Below, piece after piece: positions 8,058 through 15,707 of a stretch of 64,000 bases of DNA. This stretch comes from Maricaulaceae bacterium (GTDB taxonomy: Bacteria; Pseudomonadota; Alphaproteobacteria; Caulobacterales; Maricaulaceae), in contig JAHCJP010000001.1 in NCBI GenBank assembly GCA_026126205.1, positions 124,001-188,000 of the forward strand, read 5' to 3'. Made by a program: the position numbers and the translations under genes. The notes beneath the pieces are model-generated. The model saw only the letters and a program-made list of their open reading frames with translations, was not told the DNA's origin and made no database searches. Each line of letters starts with the position of its first letter. The stretch's first letter is position 1.

Positions 8058-8412
8058 GCCGTCTCCTTCTTTCCTCCTCGCGGCCGCGCGCCTCGGCGCG
8101 GCGGATGGCGTCGTCGTCGTCGGCGCGCTGCGCGCCGAGCAGGATTTCGGCGGCCTCGGCCCGGACCAGCAGGGCGTCGCGCTCCGCCATCAGCGTCTTC
8201 ACGTCCGCCGAACAGACGATGCGGGCGGCGAACAGCTCGCCCTCGCGCAGGGCGCGGTCGCATTCGGCGCGCAGCGCGGCGGCGGCCGTCAGGCCGGTGA
8301 CGGATTCGGACAGCTCACTGATCTGCGCCGCCTGCATGAAGATTGTCGCCGTGACCGCCGCGGCGGCGAGGGCGCCGAGCCCGCCGAAGATATGCAGCCC
8401 GCCGATCCTCAT
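7954..8412 (-). CDS. Inner-membrane spanin subunit (Rz-like)
   Basis: 152 residues with one N-terminal membrane segment (HIFGGLGALAAAAVTATIFM, about residues 7-26). A long periplasmic coiled coil rich in Ala, Glu and Arg follows (about 30-125). This is the i-spanin layout. The ATG at 8412 is chosen because it overlaps the endolysin stop by ATGA; a longer frame upstream lies inside the endolysin gene. The outer spanin is encoded across its 3' end. Confidence 0.78.
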   Translation of the reverse strand: MRIGGLHIFGGLGALAAAAVTATIFMQAAQISELSESVTGLTAAAALRAECDRALREGELFAARIVCSADVKTLMAERDALLVRAEAAEILLGAQRADDDDAIRRAEARGREEERRRRHADEVIRDAPRDDGGLVRFDAERLRQLRRPPAGD

Positions 8413-8852
8413 GCCGACGCCCGCATCGCCGCGTAGTCGTCGGGGTGAAGCTGGAAGTGCGGGCCGTCCGGGAAGCTCCGCCAGTCGCCGCCCCACTGGA
8501 AGCGGATTCCCGTCGCTTCGCTGGCGCGGTCGAAGGCGGCCTTGATCTTGTGATACAGCGGCCAGTCCCAGCGCGCCTGGCCGCCGACGATCGCCGCCAC
8601 GTCGATCGCATAGGCCAGCGCCTCCGTGCGCCCGCCCGGCAGCTCGGTATGGCGATTCAGGTGCATGGAGTTCAGGGTCCGCGACGCCCCGGCCGCGACC
8701 AGCTCGCGCTGGCGCTCCTTGGGCCGCGCGCCCTCGGTCACCGCGAAATCGACCTCGCTGCGCGCCAGCGCCGCATGGGCCAGCGCGGCGAGGTCGGGAT
8801 GCACGCCTTCCAGATTGGCGAGGCTGCGGGCGGAGAAGCGGAAGCCGCTCAT
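8409..8852 (-). CDS. M15 family endolysin (peptidoglycan L,D- or D,D-endopeptidase)
   Basis: A 147-residue peptidase with VTEGARPKERQRELV, then NSMHLNRHTE and ALAYAIDVAA, and near the end WGGDWRSFPDGPHFQL. The metal ligands are likely His64 or His68, Asp84 and His132, as in the M15 peptidases used as phage endolysins. No signal peptide is seen, so it should depend on the holin encoded just before it. In Mu the endolysin (lys) is also the first enzyme gene of the operon from Plys. Confidence 0.88.
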   Translation of the reverse strand: MSGFRFSARSLANLEGVHPDLAALAHAALARSEVDFAVTEGARPKERQRELVAAGASRTLNSMHLNRHTELPGGRTEALAYAIDVAAIVGGQARWDWPLYHKIKAAFDRASEATGIRFQWGGDWRSFPDGPHFQLHPDDYAAMRASA

Positions 8853-9115
8853 CGCGGCGCCCCGGATTGACCAGACGGGCGCCAGCGGTCATCGGCGACC
8901 GCGCCCAGCACGTTCGCGCTCACCACCGCGCCCGCGAAACCGGCCAGCGGTCCGAAGGCCTCGGCCTGCCCCGCCGCCAGCGCCCAGGCGAACAGCGCCC
9001 CGGCCGACAGCAGCGAACAGGAGATCACCTTGTAGCGATAGCTCCACGGCGCCTGGCCCCGGCAGGCGTTGCGGTCGCGGGAGGCCCCTGCGCCGGCGTC
9101 AGCGTCTTCGGTCAT
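8849..9115 (-). CDS. Holin candidate
   Basis: 88 residues with two hydrophobic segments (about residues 29-48 and 54-76) joined by a short turn, and a charged C-terminus ending RWRPSGQSGAPR. Size, topology and position directly ahead of the endolysin suggest a class II holin or a related lysis regulator. I recognise no specific family. It is the first gene after the candidate Plys site, and overlaps the endolysin by ATGA. The long hydrophilic N-terminus (25 residues) may mean a later start is used. Confidence 0.6.
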   Translation of the reverse strand: MTEDADAGAGASRDRNACRGQAPWSYRYKVISCSLLSAGALFAWALAAGQAEAFGPLAGFAGAVVSANVLGAVADDRWRPSGQSGAPR

Positions 9116-9144
9116 GGCTCTTGCGCTCGCTTTACATGCGCGGC

Positions 9145-9193
9145 AGCATCGCCTCGCTCCGCCCCGGCTGTCGTCCCTGACAGATGTCAGGGG
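9145..9193 (-). promoter_or_regulatory. Candidate late promoter Plys with activator dyad
   Basis: The perfect inverted repeat CCCTGACA-GA-TGTCAGGG lies at 9175-9192, 22 bases past the 3' end of the activator gene and upstream of the holin gene. The 27-base block 9167-9193 repeats 1746-1772 with one change. A weak -10-like GATGCT lies at 9145-9150 on the minus strand, at nearly the same distance as in PI. There is no run of T, which argues against a plain terminator. Confidence 0.72.
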
Positions 9194-9222
9194 AGGCGGG
9201 CCCCGGACTTCCCCGGACTTGC

Positions 9223-9600
9223 TCAGGCTTCCCGGTCGAACAGCGGCAGCGCGCCATCCTTCAGCGCCCGTCTGACCCGCCAGGCCGTGCGGTCATGCAC
9301 GTCCGCCGCCGCCGCGGCGGCGGCGACGCTGGCGCCCTCGGCGATCTTCTGCGCCACCAGCGCCCGGCGGCGGCGTCCGCCCTTCAGATGCGCCATCGGA
9401 ACCGTGATCTTCACCGCCCCGAACGCCTCGACGATCGCGGCGGCGGCCTCGTCGCCGACGATGCGGGCCAGCTTTCCGCCCGGCTTCGCGTAAAGGGTGA
9501 TCTCGCGGCCGCCGCAGGCGGCGACCAGCTTCAGCGCCGCCGCCTCGCCGGCGGCGTCGACCAGGCGTTCATAGACGGTGGAGGCCGGAGCGCCGTCCAT
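9223..9600 (-). CDS. Mor/C-family transcription activator
   Basis: The 125-residue product follows the Mor/C plan: an N-terminal helical dimerisation part, beta segments GGREITLYAK (30-39) and AVKITVPMA (62-70), and a C-terminal helix-turn-helix (about 84-112, ending DVHDRTAWRVRR). In Mu, Mor switches on middle and C switches on late transcription as dimers binding dyads upstream of weak promoters. Only one such gene is seen here, so it may do both jobs. The two 18-bp dyads at 1754 and 9175 are its likely targets. The start is set by a one-base overlap with the upstream stop. Confidence 0.82.
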   Translation of the reverse strand: MDGAPASTVYERLVDAAGEAAALKLVAACGGREITLYAKPGGKLARIVGDEAAAAIVEAFGAVKITVPMAHLKGGRRRRALVAQKIAEGASVAAAAAAADVHDRTAWRVRRALKDGALPLFDREA

Positions 9601-9818
9601 CACCGCGCCTCCCCGCCTCGCTCCAGCGCCTCGGCATCGCACTCGGCTTTCAGGGCCGCCGTGCAGGCGTCTTTCAGGCTGGCTTCCCGCTGGCGCTTCG
9701 TTCCCCGCGGCGCCGCCACTGCGCGGGCGATGGCGCGCAGCCATCCGTCCTGCGCGGCGGCGGCATGTTCCTGCGCCGCCCGCGCCTCGCGCCAGGTGAA
9801 GAGATCGGCCGGCGTCAC
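9600..9818 (-). CDS. Small phage protein, unknown function
   Basis: 72 residues, charged and probably helical (MTPADLFTWREARAAQEHAA), with no recognised domain. It is kept as a gene because ATGA overlap with gemA upstream and a one-base overlap with the activator gene downstream place it in an unbroken chain. Its base composition matches its neighbours. Confidence 0.65.
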   Translation of the reverse strand: MTPADLFTWREARAAQEHAAAAQDGWLRAIARAVAAPRGTKRQREASLKDACTAALKAECDAEALERGGEAR

Positions 9819-10405
9819 CGGATCAGCCCCTCGGCCCGGCGCCGGGCGATCGCCGCCTCAAGCCGGGCTTTCAGCAGCGCCGTCACCTCGCCCGGCGGCA
9901 GCGGAGGGTCGCGCAGGGGGATGCTCTGATCCCAGCCGGCCCGTTCGGCCATCGCCTTCAGCGCCTCGATCAGCCGGAACATCTGATCGTCGTCCGCCCA
10001 TTGCAGTTTCGCGACGCCGAGCTGGCGGGCGCCGAAGGCCTCGAGCGCCGCCTCGGAAGGATTGCGGATCACGCCGAGCTGATGCAGCGAAATCCACAGC
10101 GCCCGCGCCTTGCGCGCCGCCGGGCTCTGCGCGGTCCTGCGCGCCGGGGCCGGGCCCCAGCCCTTCGCCTTCAGCTCGTCCAGCACCGCGCCGAGCTGGC
10201 GGGCGTCGCAGTCGGCGGCGCTCGTCCGCCCGGTGACGCGCTCCAGCATCGCCCGGTAGGCGGCGTCGTCCAAGCCCAGCTCCTGCTTCGCGATATGGAT
10301 TTTCGCCAGCGCCGCGCGCCGCACCTGGGCGCCGGATTGCCGCGGGTGGGCGAGGCCGCTCACAACAGTCGCGAACTGGCGAAGATGGCGGCGGCCGGGC
10401 TTCAT
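9815..10405 (-). CDS. gemA: GemA / gp16-like regulatory protein (DUF1018)
   Basis: 196 residues containing AKIHIAKQELGLDDAAYRAM, then ARQLGAVLDELKAKGWGPAP and KARALWISLHQLGVI, the GemA (gp16, DUF1018) signature. In Mu, GemA affects host gene expression and DNA relaxation; details in other phages are unclear. The start at 10405 is set by an ATGA overlap with the previous gene. It lies in the semi-essential early region, as in Mu. Confidence 0.88.
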   Translation of the reverse strand: MKPGRRHLRQFATVVSGLAHPRQSGAQVRRAALAKIHIAKQELGLDDAAYRAMLERVTGRTSAADCDARQLGAVLDELKAKGWGPAPARRTAQSPAARKARALWISLHQLGVIRNPSEAALEAFGARQLGVAKLQWADDDQMFRLIEALKAMAERAGWDQSIPLRDPPLPPGEVTALLKARLEAAIARRRAEGLIR

Positions 10406-10671
10406 GGCTGCGCCGCCTTCGGGGCCAGCCGGAACTTGATCGTCACCCCTTCGTCGGCGACGTGATATTTCTTGTCCTTTCCCATCCGCATGATCACCAC
10501 GCAGCGGGCGATCGCGCCGTCCGGGGTGACGAAGGGCGCGCGCAGGATCAGGCCGCGCCGGGTCGTGCGCATGCGGATCTGTTTCGGCGGCGTCCAGTCG
10601 CCCCGCGCCAGCCGGAAATACGGCCGCCACGACTCCGCCCACGGGATCAGATGCGCGCCCCCGGCCATCAC
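10402..10671 (-). CDS. Hypothetical early phage protein
   Basis: 89 residues (HLIPWAESWRPYFRLARGDW), then alternating beta-like strands and a basic patch RMGKDKKYH. No domain recognised. ATGA overlaps on both sides support it as a real gene. It is one of several small early proteins of unknown function between DUF3164 and GemA. Confidence 0.62.
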   Translation of the reverse strand: MMAGGAHLIPWAESWRPYFRLARGDWTPPKQIRMRTTRRGLILRAPFVTPDGAIARCVVIMRMGKDKKYHVADEGVTIKFRLAPKAAQP

Positions 10672-11111
10672 CGCCGCACCTCCGTGATCTCCGGAAATTC
10701 CGGGACCGCCGACGCCAGCAGCGATGCCGCGGCCCCGGCCTTCTCCAGCGCCTCGATCTGCCCCTCAAGGGTGCGGGCGATAACGCGGTTGGCCCGGAGC
10801 TGGGCATGCAGGTGCTCGATCAGCGCCGCCCGCCACAGCGCCTCGGCGGCCTCGGCCTCCCGCGGGTCCTGCGCCACGCGCAGGGCGCCCTTGCGCAGGG
10901 CGTTGATCACGGTGGAATGGTCGCGGCCGCCGAACCAGCGGCCGATCATCGTCAGGCTCAGCTCGGGGCGCAGCATCTTCACCACCACCATCGCCCTGTG
11001 CCGGATGCGGACCAGCGGCGCGGTGCGCCGCGGGCCGGTGATCGCCTCCGGCCGGGTGCGCGCCTGCTCGGCGGCGATCGCGATCACCTCCTGAATGGTT
11101 ACGCCGGCCAT
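10668..11111 (-). CDS. Phage protein with DnaA domain IV-like DNA-binding region
   Basis: 147 residues. Residues 29-75 resemble the DNA-binding domain IV of the replication initiator DnaA, including a basic helix (VRIRHRAMVVVKML), LSLTMIGRWFGG and the signature GGRDHSTV (61-68) that in DnaA contacts the DnaA box. There is no AAA+ part. A helical tail follows (80-130). It could bind host DnaA boxes and bias replication or transposition; that role is inference. It overlaps the upstream gene by 13 bases and the downstream one by ATGA. Confidence 0.78.
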   Translation of the reverse strand: MAGVTIQEVIAIAAEQARTRPEAITGPRRTAPLVRIRHRAMVVVKMLRPELSLTMIGRWFGGRDHSTVINALRKGALRVAQDPREAEAAEALWRAALIEHLHAQLRANRVIARTLEGQIEALEKAGAAASLLASAVPEFPEITEVRR

Positions 11112-11359
11112 CCGTCATTCTCCTTCGCCAGCGCCGCCATGGCGTCATGGGCGGCGTTCAGAGAGCGCCACTCCGCGGCCGTGAACCGCGCGCCATGTCC
11201 ACAGCGGCACACCCGGTCGAACGCCTCGCGCGTCAGCGCCGCCTGGGCCTCGTCCAGCGCCGCGCCCCAGAACCGCGCCATCACCCAGACGCGGGCGATG
11301 AAGCCCTGCTCCTCGGGGGTCAGCAGCGCGGCGGTTCCGGGGGCGGCGGCGGCGTGCAT
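11099..11359 (-). CDS. Small early phage protein with CxCxH motif
   Basis: 86 residues, helical (LLTPEEQGFIARVWVMARF), with a possible metal site CRCGHG near residue 51. No family recognised. It is placed between DUF3164 (three bases upstream) and the DnaA-like gene (13-base overlap), which supports it as coding. Confidence 0.62.
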   Translation of the reverse strand: MHAAAAPGTAALLTPEEQGFIARVWVMARFWGAALDEAQAALTREAFDRVCRCGHGARFTAAEWRSLNAAHDAMAALAKENDGWPA

Positions 11360-11362
11360 CGC

Positions 11363-12037
11363 TCAGGCGGCCGCGATGTCGATCGGCACGGCCCGCCATT
11401 GCGCCTCCGCGCGATCGCGGCGGTAGAAGCGCACATAGCGCTTCGAACCGATCACCCGCATGCTGTCGCGGATCGCATCCATCGCCCGGCCCCAGCGCCC
11501 GTCCTCGATGTCGAGGCGCAACAGCCCCAGCAGCTCGGCGCGGTTGACCTTGCCCTCCCTGTCGACGTTGAAGGCGCGGTTGACGATCGCGCGGATCTCG
11601 GCGCGCGCCTCGCTCGTCCAGTCTTTCAGGCACTCGTCGACCAGCGATTTCGCCGTCTGCAGCTCCGGCCCGAAGCTGATATGGTCGGCGACCTGCACCT
11701 GCACCTTCACCAGGCCGTCGAAGCTGGTCAGCGTGATATTGCCCTTCCTGCCGCCGGCCCTGGCGCCATACTCCTGGTCGAGCAGGGCGACGAAGCTGTC
11801 GACATCCTCGAAGGTGTGCTGCTTGAACCGGGCGATCTGCTCGGCCAGCGGCTGGGCGTAGCCCAGGATCTTCATCACGGTCTCGTGCATCAGCTTGTCG
11901 GCCGGCTTGACCGCCTCGACAGGAACCAGCTCGCCCTTCGGGCCGGTCATGTAATCCTTGCCGTTGACGGTGGTGACGCCGCTCGCCGGCGCTGCGGCCG
12001 TCACGCGCAGGTCGTTATTGCTCGGGGTGGTGTTCAT
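11363..12037 (-). CDS. DUF3164 family protein
   Basis: 224 residues with the DUF3164 pattern: MTGPKGELVPVEAVKPADKLMH truncated here to its key parts GKDYM and PKGELVP, then TLTSFDGLVKVQVQVADH, FGPELQTAKSLVDECL, and near the end RAMDAIRDSMRVIGSKRYVRFY. This family is common in early regions of Mu-like phages. It is often mislabelled as a sulfate transporter, which this soluble protein is not. Function unknown; an early DNA-metabolism role is likely from context. Confidence 0.85.
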   Translation of the reverse strand: MNTTPSNNDLRVTAAAPASGVTTVNGKDYMTGPKGELVPVEAVKPADKLMHETVMKILGYAQPLAEQIARFKQHTFEDVDSFVALLDQEYGARAGGRKGNITLTSFDGLVKVQVQVADHISFGPELQTAKSLVDECLKDWTSEARAEIRAIVNRAFNVDREGKVNRAELLGLLRLDIEDGRWGRAMDAIRDSMRVIGSKRYVRFYRRDRAEAQWRAVPIDIAAA

Positions 12038-12052
12038 GGGTCTGGCTCCTTT

Positions 12053-12241
12053 TCAGACTGCGGCGGTGCGGGTCAGCCGCCGCACGATCGCGTCCATCAG
12101 CGCGATCTTGCGGTCGGCGTCGGCCCGCCTCATTTTTCCGGCCATGCACAGGCGCTCGTAGACTTCCCGGCGCTTGGCCGCCTCGCGGGTGGCCTCGGCG
12201 ATCAGCTCCTCGACCGTGAAGGCCTCGTAGGGCTTGGCCAT
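12053..12241 (-). CDS. Small early phage protein
   Basis: 62 residues (MAKPYEAFTVEELIAEATRE, ending MDAIVRRLTRTAAV), helical and charged. The ATG at 12241 overlaps the previous stop by one base; a longer frame to 12523 lies inside the previous gene and is rejected. No function recognised. Confidence 0.65.
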   Translation of the reverse strand: MAKPYEAFTVEELIAEATREAAKRREVYERLCMAGKMRRADADRKIALMDAIVRRLTRTAAV

Positions 12242-12651
12242 CACGCGCCCTCCAGCGTCGGTTCGGGCGCGCGCACCACGCCCTGCGCCAGGCATTCCAT
12301 CGCGTTGACCAGGCTCTCCACGTCGCGCCTGATCTGCTCCGTCTCCTCGAGGGTGGCCGCCTGGACGGCGTGATCGGCCAGCCGCGCCAGGCAGCACAGG
12401 GCGGCGTCGTAGATCGCCCCTGCGCCCTCGGCGCTGACGCGGTCGCGCGGCGCCGGCGCGCCCGCCGCCTGCAGTTGCGCCGCCGCCTTGCTCGCCGCCG
12501 CCTCGACGGCGTCGGCCCAGCACCGCGCCTGGTCGGCGCTGGGCGCGCCGCCCTCCTCGATGCTGCGCCTTATCCAGCGGCCGACGCTCGCCATCGCCCT
12601 TGCGGGGTCGTAGCCGTCGAAAACCGCGGGCGTCGCGGGATGGGCGTTCAT
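12241..12651 (-). CDS. Hypothetical early phage protein
   Basis: 136 residues, all-helical (ASVGRWIRRSIEEGG, AIYDAALCCLARLADHAVQ, EQIRRDVESLVNAMECL). It follows the ATPase B gene after 11 bases. In Mu this early region holds kil and the nuclease inhibitor gam. The sequence does not resemble Gam as I know it, and I assign no function. Confidence 0.65.
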   Translation of the reverse strand: MNAHPATPAVFDGYDPARAMASVGRWIRRSIEEGGAPSADQARCWADAVEAAASKAAAQLQAAGAPAPRDRVSAEGAGAIYDAALCCLARLADHAVQAATLEETEQIRRDVESLVNAMECLAQGVVRAPEPTLEGA

Positions 12652-12662
12652 CGCAGCCTCCC

Positions 12663-13649
12663 TCACTGTCCGGACAGCCGGGCGAACGCCCAGCGCAGGT
12701 GTCCGGCGTCGAAACGCTGCCCGGCGCCCCAGGCCGCGATCAGCGCGGCCTCCATCGCCATCTCGACATTGCGCAGCCCGCCCGGCCGGGACGCGATCTC
12801 GGCCGCGTAGGCCGCGGCCTCGGCGGTCATCTGCTCGCCGTTCGCCTCGGCCCAGGCGACGGCCAGGCGCTCCACGTCGGCGGCCTCCGGCCCCACGATC
12901 CACAGCCGCTGCGCCATGCGGCTCGACACCTGGGCGAAGGCCGGGCGGCTGCCGTCATGGGCGACCAGGTTGAACGCGACCTGGTTGCCCAGCAGCGCGA
13001 TCCCGACCCGCACGCCCTGGGCGCGCGCCTTGTCGTTGATCGCCCGCAGCTGCTCGACCGCCTGGTCGCTCATGTGCTGGGCCTCGTCGACGATGATCAG
13101 GCAGTCGGCCTCGGCGGCGCGCTGCAACACCCGGCGCGCCAGCGCCTGCGGCGTGCCTTTCGCGTCCGGCTCGCCCATGGCGGCGAGAATCTCGACCAGG
13201 CAGGTGTTCACCCCGCGCGTCGACGGGTCCATGGTCGCCAGCCACACCCGCGGCGTCTCGTGCCGGTATTGCACCGCCGTCGAGGTCTTGCTGACGCCCG
13301 GCGCGCCGCAGATCGACACCATCCGGCCCGCCTGGCGGGCGTAGTGCAGGCGGGCCATGATCTGTTGCGAGCCCGACAGCGGCTGATAGACCGGGGCCTT
13401 CGGCAGCCGCGACTGCATCGCGCGGGCCTTTTTGCGCGCCTCGTTCCACTTGTGCAGCTTCGCGGCGACGCTATCGCTGTCGCCCGGATACTTGCCCTTC
13501 AGATACTGGTTGAGAGTCGCCGGCGCGATCTCGGCCTGGCGGGCCATATCGGCCTGCGTCATGCCCTCGGCCAGCGCCGTCTGCGCCGCCGCCAGCAGCG
13601 TTGCGTGCTCGGCTTGGCTGAAGCGGGTTTTCTCGGTGCTCAGGTTCAT
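12663..13649 (-). CDS. MuB-like transposition ATPase (target capture)
   Basis: A 328-residue AAA+ ATPase. The N-terminus has a helix-turn-helix (GMTQADMARQAEIAPATLNQ, about 29-48), as in Mu B. Walker A is CGAPGVSKT (114-122) and Walker B LIIVDEAQ (184-191). B binds DNA, selects targets and stimulates transposase A. The Walker A loop has Ser at position 120 where Gly is usual; the lysine and threonine are kept. A good AGAGAGGAAAAG ribosome site precedes ATG 13649. A GC-rich hairpin lies in the 81-base gap after transposase. Confidence 0.9.
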   Translation of the reverse strand: MNLSTEKTRFSQAEHATLLAAAQTALAEGMTQADMARQAEIAPATLNQYLKGKYPGDSDSVAAKLHKWNEARKKARAMQSRLPKAPVYQPLSGSQQIMARLHYARQAGRMVSICGAPGVSKTSTAVQYRHETPRVWLATMDPSTRGVNTCLVEILAAMGEPDAKGTPQALARRVLQRAAEADCLIIVDEAQHMSDQAVEQLRAINDKARAQGVRVGIALLGNQVAFNLVAHDGSRPAFAQVSSRMAQRLWIVGPEAADVERLAVAWAEANGEQMTAEAAAYAAEIASRPGGLRNVEMAMEAALIAAWGAGQRFDAGHLRWAFARLSGQ

Positions 13650-13698
13650 GTATCTTTTCCTCTCTCCAGATGGCCGGCCGGGAAGGCCGCGCTGTTCC

Positions 13699-13727
13699 GG
13701 CCCGCCGGGCTTCCACCCCGGCGGGCC
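13699..13727 (-). terminator. Hairpin between transposase A and ATPase B genes
   Basis: GGCCCGCCGGG (13699-13709) pairs perfectly with CCCGGCGGGCC (13717-13727), 3 bases past the transposase stop on the minus strand. No T run follows, so it is more likely an attenuator or mRNA-stability element between A and B than a full terminator. Confidence 0.5.
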
Positions 13728-13730
13728 TTG

Positions 13731-15707
13731 CTATTCGGCGGGACCGCCGGCGCGGCTCACCTGCCGCACCCACGCCTCGCCGAAATCCTCATCGGTTTTT
13801 CCCGCCCGCTCCGGCGCCGCCGGCGCGCCGAACGCCGGGCGGATGACATTGGGCGCCGCGGCGGCGGACCGGGCCTTGCGGCGCGGCGCCGTCCCGCCAT
13901 GCGCCAGCGCCGCCGCCGCGGCCACGTCCATCGCCGTCAGGCGTGACAGCGCCTCGGCCTGGCCCTGCACGGCCCGCTTGTAGTCGCGCACCGCCTTGCG
14001 CTGTTCGCGGGCGTCGGAAACGCTGTCGAAGCTTCCGGCGGCGATGCGCGCCGCCTCGGCCAGCAGCCGGCCGTCCAGGCTGTAGACGTAGGCCGGCAGG
14101 TCCAGCCGCTCCGGGTCGAAGCGCACGATCACCCGCTGGCGCTTCAGCGCGCCCAGCGCCGGCGACCAGTAGCGGTTGCCCTCAACGCTCACCGCGCGGT
14201 CGCGCGCGTCCATCAGCACCGGCTTGCTGGCCAGCAGGCACAGCCGCAGCTGCTCCTCGGTCGCGCGCCGCGGCGGAAGCCGTTTCACGCCGTCCTCGAA
14301 GGCCTCGGCGAAGCTGCGCCCGTTCAGCCCGGCGCCGCGGCGGCCGGGGCGCGCGTTGTAGTGGGCGATCTCGCGCCGCACGATCGCCTCGAACTCGGCG
14401 AAGGGGATCGCCCGGCTGGCGTAGTTCTCGGGCTTGCTGACCGTGTTGTGGCCGGTATAGGCGCCCTCGAACTCGGCGCGCTTTGCGATCTCGTGGGCGA
14501 AGTCGCGGAACGCCCGCTCCACCGGTTTGGCCTGGCCCCAGTACGGGGTCACCGGAACCGCCTTCACGCCCAGCAGGGTCAGCAGCCCGGCCGGTTCGTC
14601 CTCCGGCGTCCGGCCCCAGCGGTGGCGCCGCTGGCCGCCCGATATCGCCCGCGCCGTGTTTTCCCGCCCGTTGTCCATCAGCAGGGTTTCGAACAGGCCG
14701 TAATCGCGGAAGGTGTCGCCGAGGGCGAGGCGGACCAGGTGATGGTTCAGCGTCAGGTCGAACCGGATGGCGGTGATCAGACCGCTCGCCACGTCCTGGA
14801 CGGCCAGGCTCATCGGCCGGCTCACCGTCCCGCACGGCCATTGCACCATCACGTCCCAGGTATGGCCGTCGAGATTGCCGACCTGCATCGGCGCCAGCCC
14901 GGCCCGGCTGCGCGCGCGGTAGGGATAGGCGTGCTCGAGCGCCGCCGTCCCGAGCCGCTTCAGCGTCCGCACCGGCGCCGGTATCTCCGCCTCCAGCCGC
15001 CGCTGCAGCGTCCGCGCGGACGGCAGGGTCCAGCCGCGCGCCTCCGCCACGCGCTGCAGGTTGCGGTAGCAGGCGGCGTGGCTGGGGCGGCTCTGGCGCA
15101 GATAGTCGGCCTTGTAGAGTTCGAAGGCCTCCCCGGGCAGCTCGGCCAGCGCCGTCCGGCCGGTGTGCCAGGGCGCGAGATACGCCAGCCGGTCATGGTC
15201 CGTGACGCCGACGAGGCGGCCGAACCATTCGTGCAGGGTCGAGACCGAAATCCGCGCCGCGCGCCCTTCGGCCCTGGCCTCGAGCTGCGCGCGCGCCACT
15301 GTCTCCGAAAACGCCCGCGTCGCCGTCAGGCCGGCGCGCATCAGCTCCTCGCAGCGCGCGACCAGCGCCAGCCGCCGCGCCGCCTCGTCCTTCATCGTCT
15401 GCGGCAGCCGGTCGAAGCGCGCCCAGGCGGCGTCGCGATTGGCGGGCGCCGGCGGCGCCGCCCTGTCCGGGCGGCGCAGGACCAGCTCGGCCCGCGCCGC
15501 CTCCGGCAACAGCCAGCGCGAGTATTCCCAGCCGCCGCCGCGCCCCTTGCGCCGGCGGCGCAGCGGCGCGCCGCTGTCGTCCGTCGCCCGGTCCCAGCCT
15601 TCGCGCTGGGCGTAAGCGGCGATGTTTTGCCGCGTGCCCGGCAGGCCCGGCAGCTTCAGCGCCGCCAGCTCGGCGCAGGTGAACCAGTCGGCCTTGGACG
15701 GTTTCAT
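13731..15707 (-). CDS. MuA-like DDE transposase
   Basis: 658 residues, close to Mu A (663). The N-terminal Mu-type winged helix (residues 6-68) binds the internal enhancer in Mu. Two further helix-turn-helix parts for the end sites follow, then an RNase H-like core with Asp280 (NLDGH), Asp345 (LLMDNG) and Glu397 (KPVERAF), nearly the spacing of Mu A (269/336/392). The C-terminal beta-barrel reads RYWSPALGALKRQRVIVRF. GGGAGG lies 7 bases before ATG 15707, which overlaps the previous stop by one base. It cuts and joins phage ends during replicative transposition. Confidence 0.95.
   Translation of the reverse strand: MKPSKADWFTCAELAALKLPGLPGTRQNIAAYAQREGWDRATDDSGAPLRRRRKGRGGGWEYSRWLLPEAARAELVLRRPDRAAPPAPANRDAAWARFDRLPQTMKDEAARRLALVARCEELMRAGLTATRAFSETVARAQLEARAEGRAARISVSTLHEWFGRLVGVTDHDRLAYLAPWHTGRTALAELPGEAFELYKADYLRQSRPSHAACYRNLQRVAEARGWTLPSARTLQRRLEAEIPAPVRTLKRLGTAALEHAYPYRARSRAGLAPMQVGNLDGHTWDVMVQWPCGTVSRPMSLAVQDVASGLITAIRFDLTLNHHLVRLALGDTFRDYGLFETLLMDNGRENTARAISGGQRRHRWGRTPEDEPAGLLTLLGVKAVPVTPYWGQAKPVERAFRDFAHEIAKRAEFEGAYTGHNTVSKPENYASRAIPFAEFEAIVRREIAHYNARPGRRGAGLNGRSFAEAFEDGVKRLPPRRATEEQLRLCLLASKPVLMDARDRAVSVEGNRYWSPALGALKRQRVIVRFDPERLDLPAYVYSLDGRLLAEAARIAAGSFDSVSDAREQRKAVRDYKRAVQGQAEALSRLTAMDVAAAAALAHGGTAPRRKARSAAAAPNVIRPAFGAPAAPERAGKTDEDFGEAWVRQVSRAGGPAE
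15519..15697. repeat. Direct repeat copy 1 (DNA-binding domain of transposase)
   Basis: These 179 bases align without gaps to 15908-16086, by eye about 90 percent identical. A block of more than 50 bases is unchanged, and most differences fall in one 18-base cluster. They encode the Mu-type helix-turn-helix of the transposase. Confidence 0.85.

Noticed and set aside
9175..9192. Dyad as a terminator after the activator gene
   Set aside because: The same 27 bases recur upstream of the protease with no gene end near, and no T run follows; a regulatory site fits better.
12241..12651. Host-nuclease inhibitor Gam
   Set aside because: Position fits but the sequence lacks anything I recognise as Gam; left as hypothetical.
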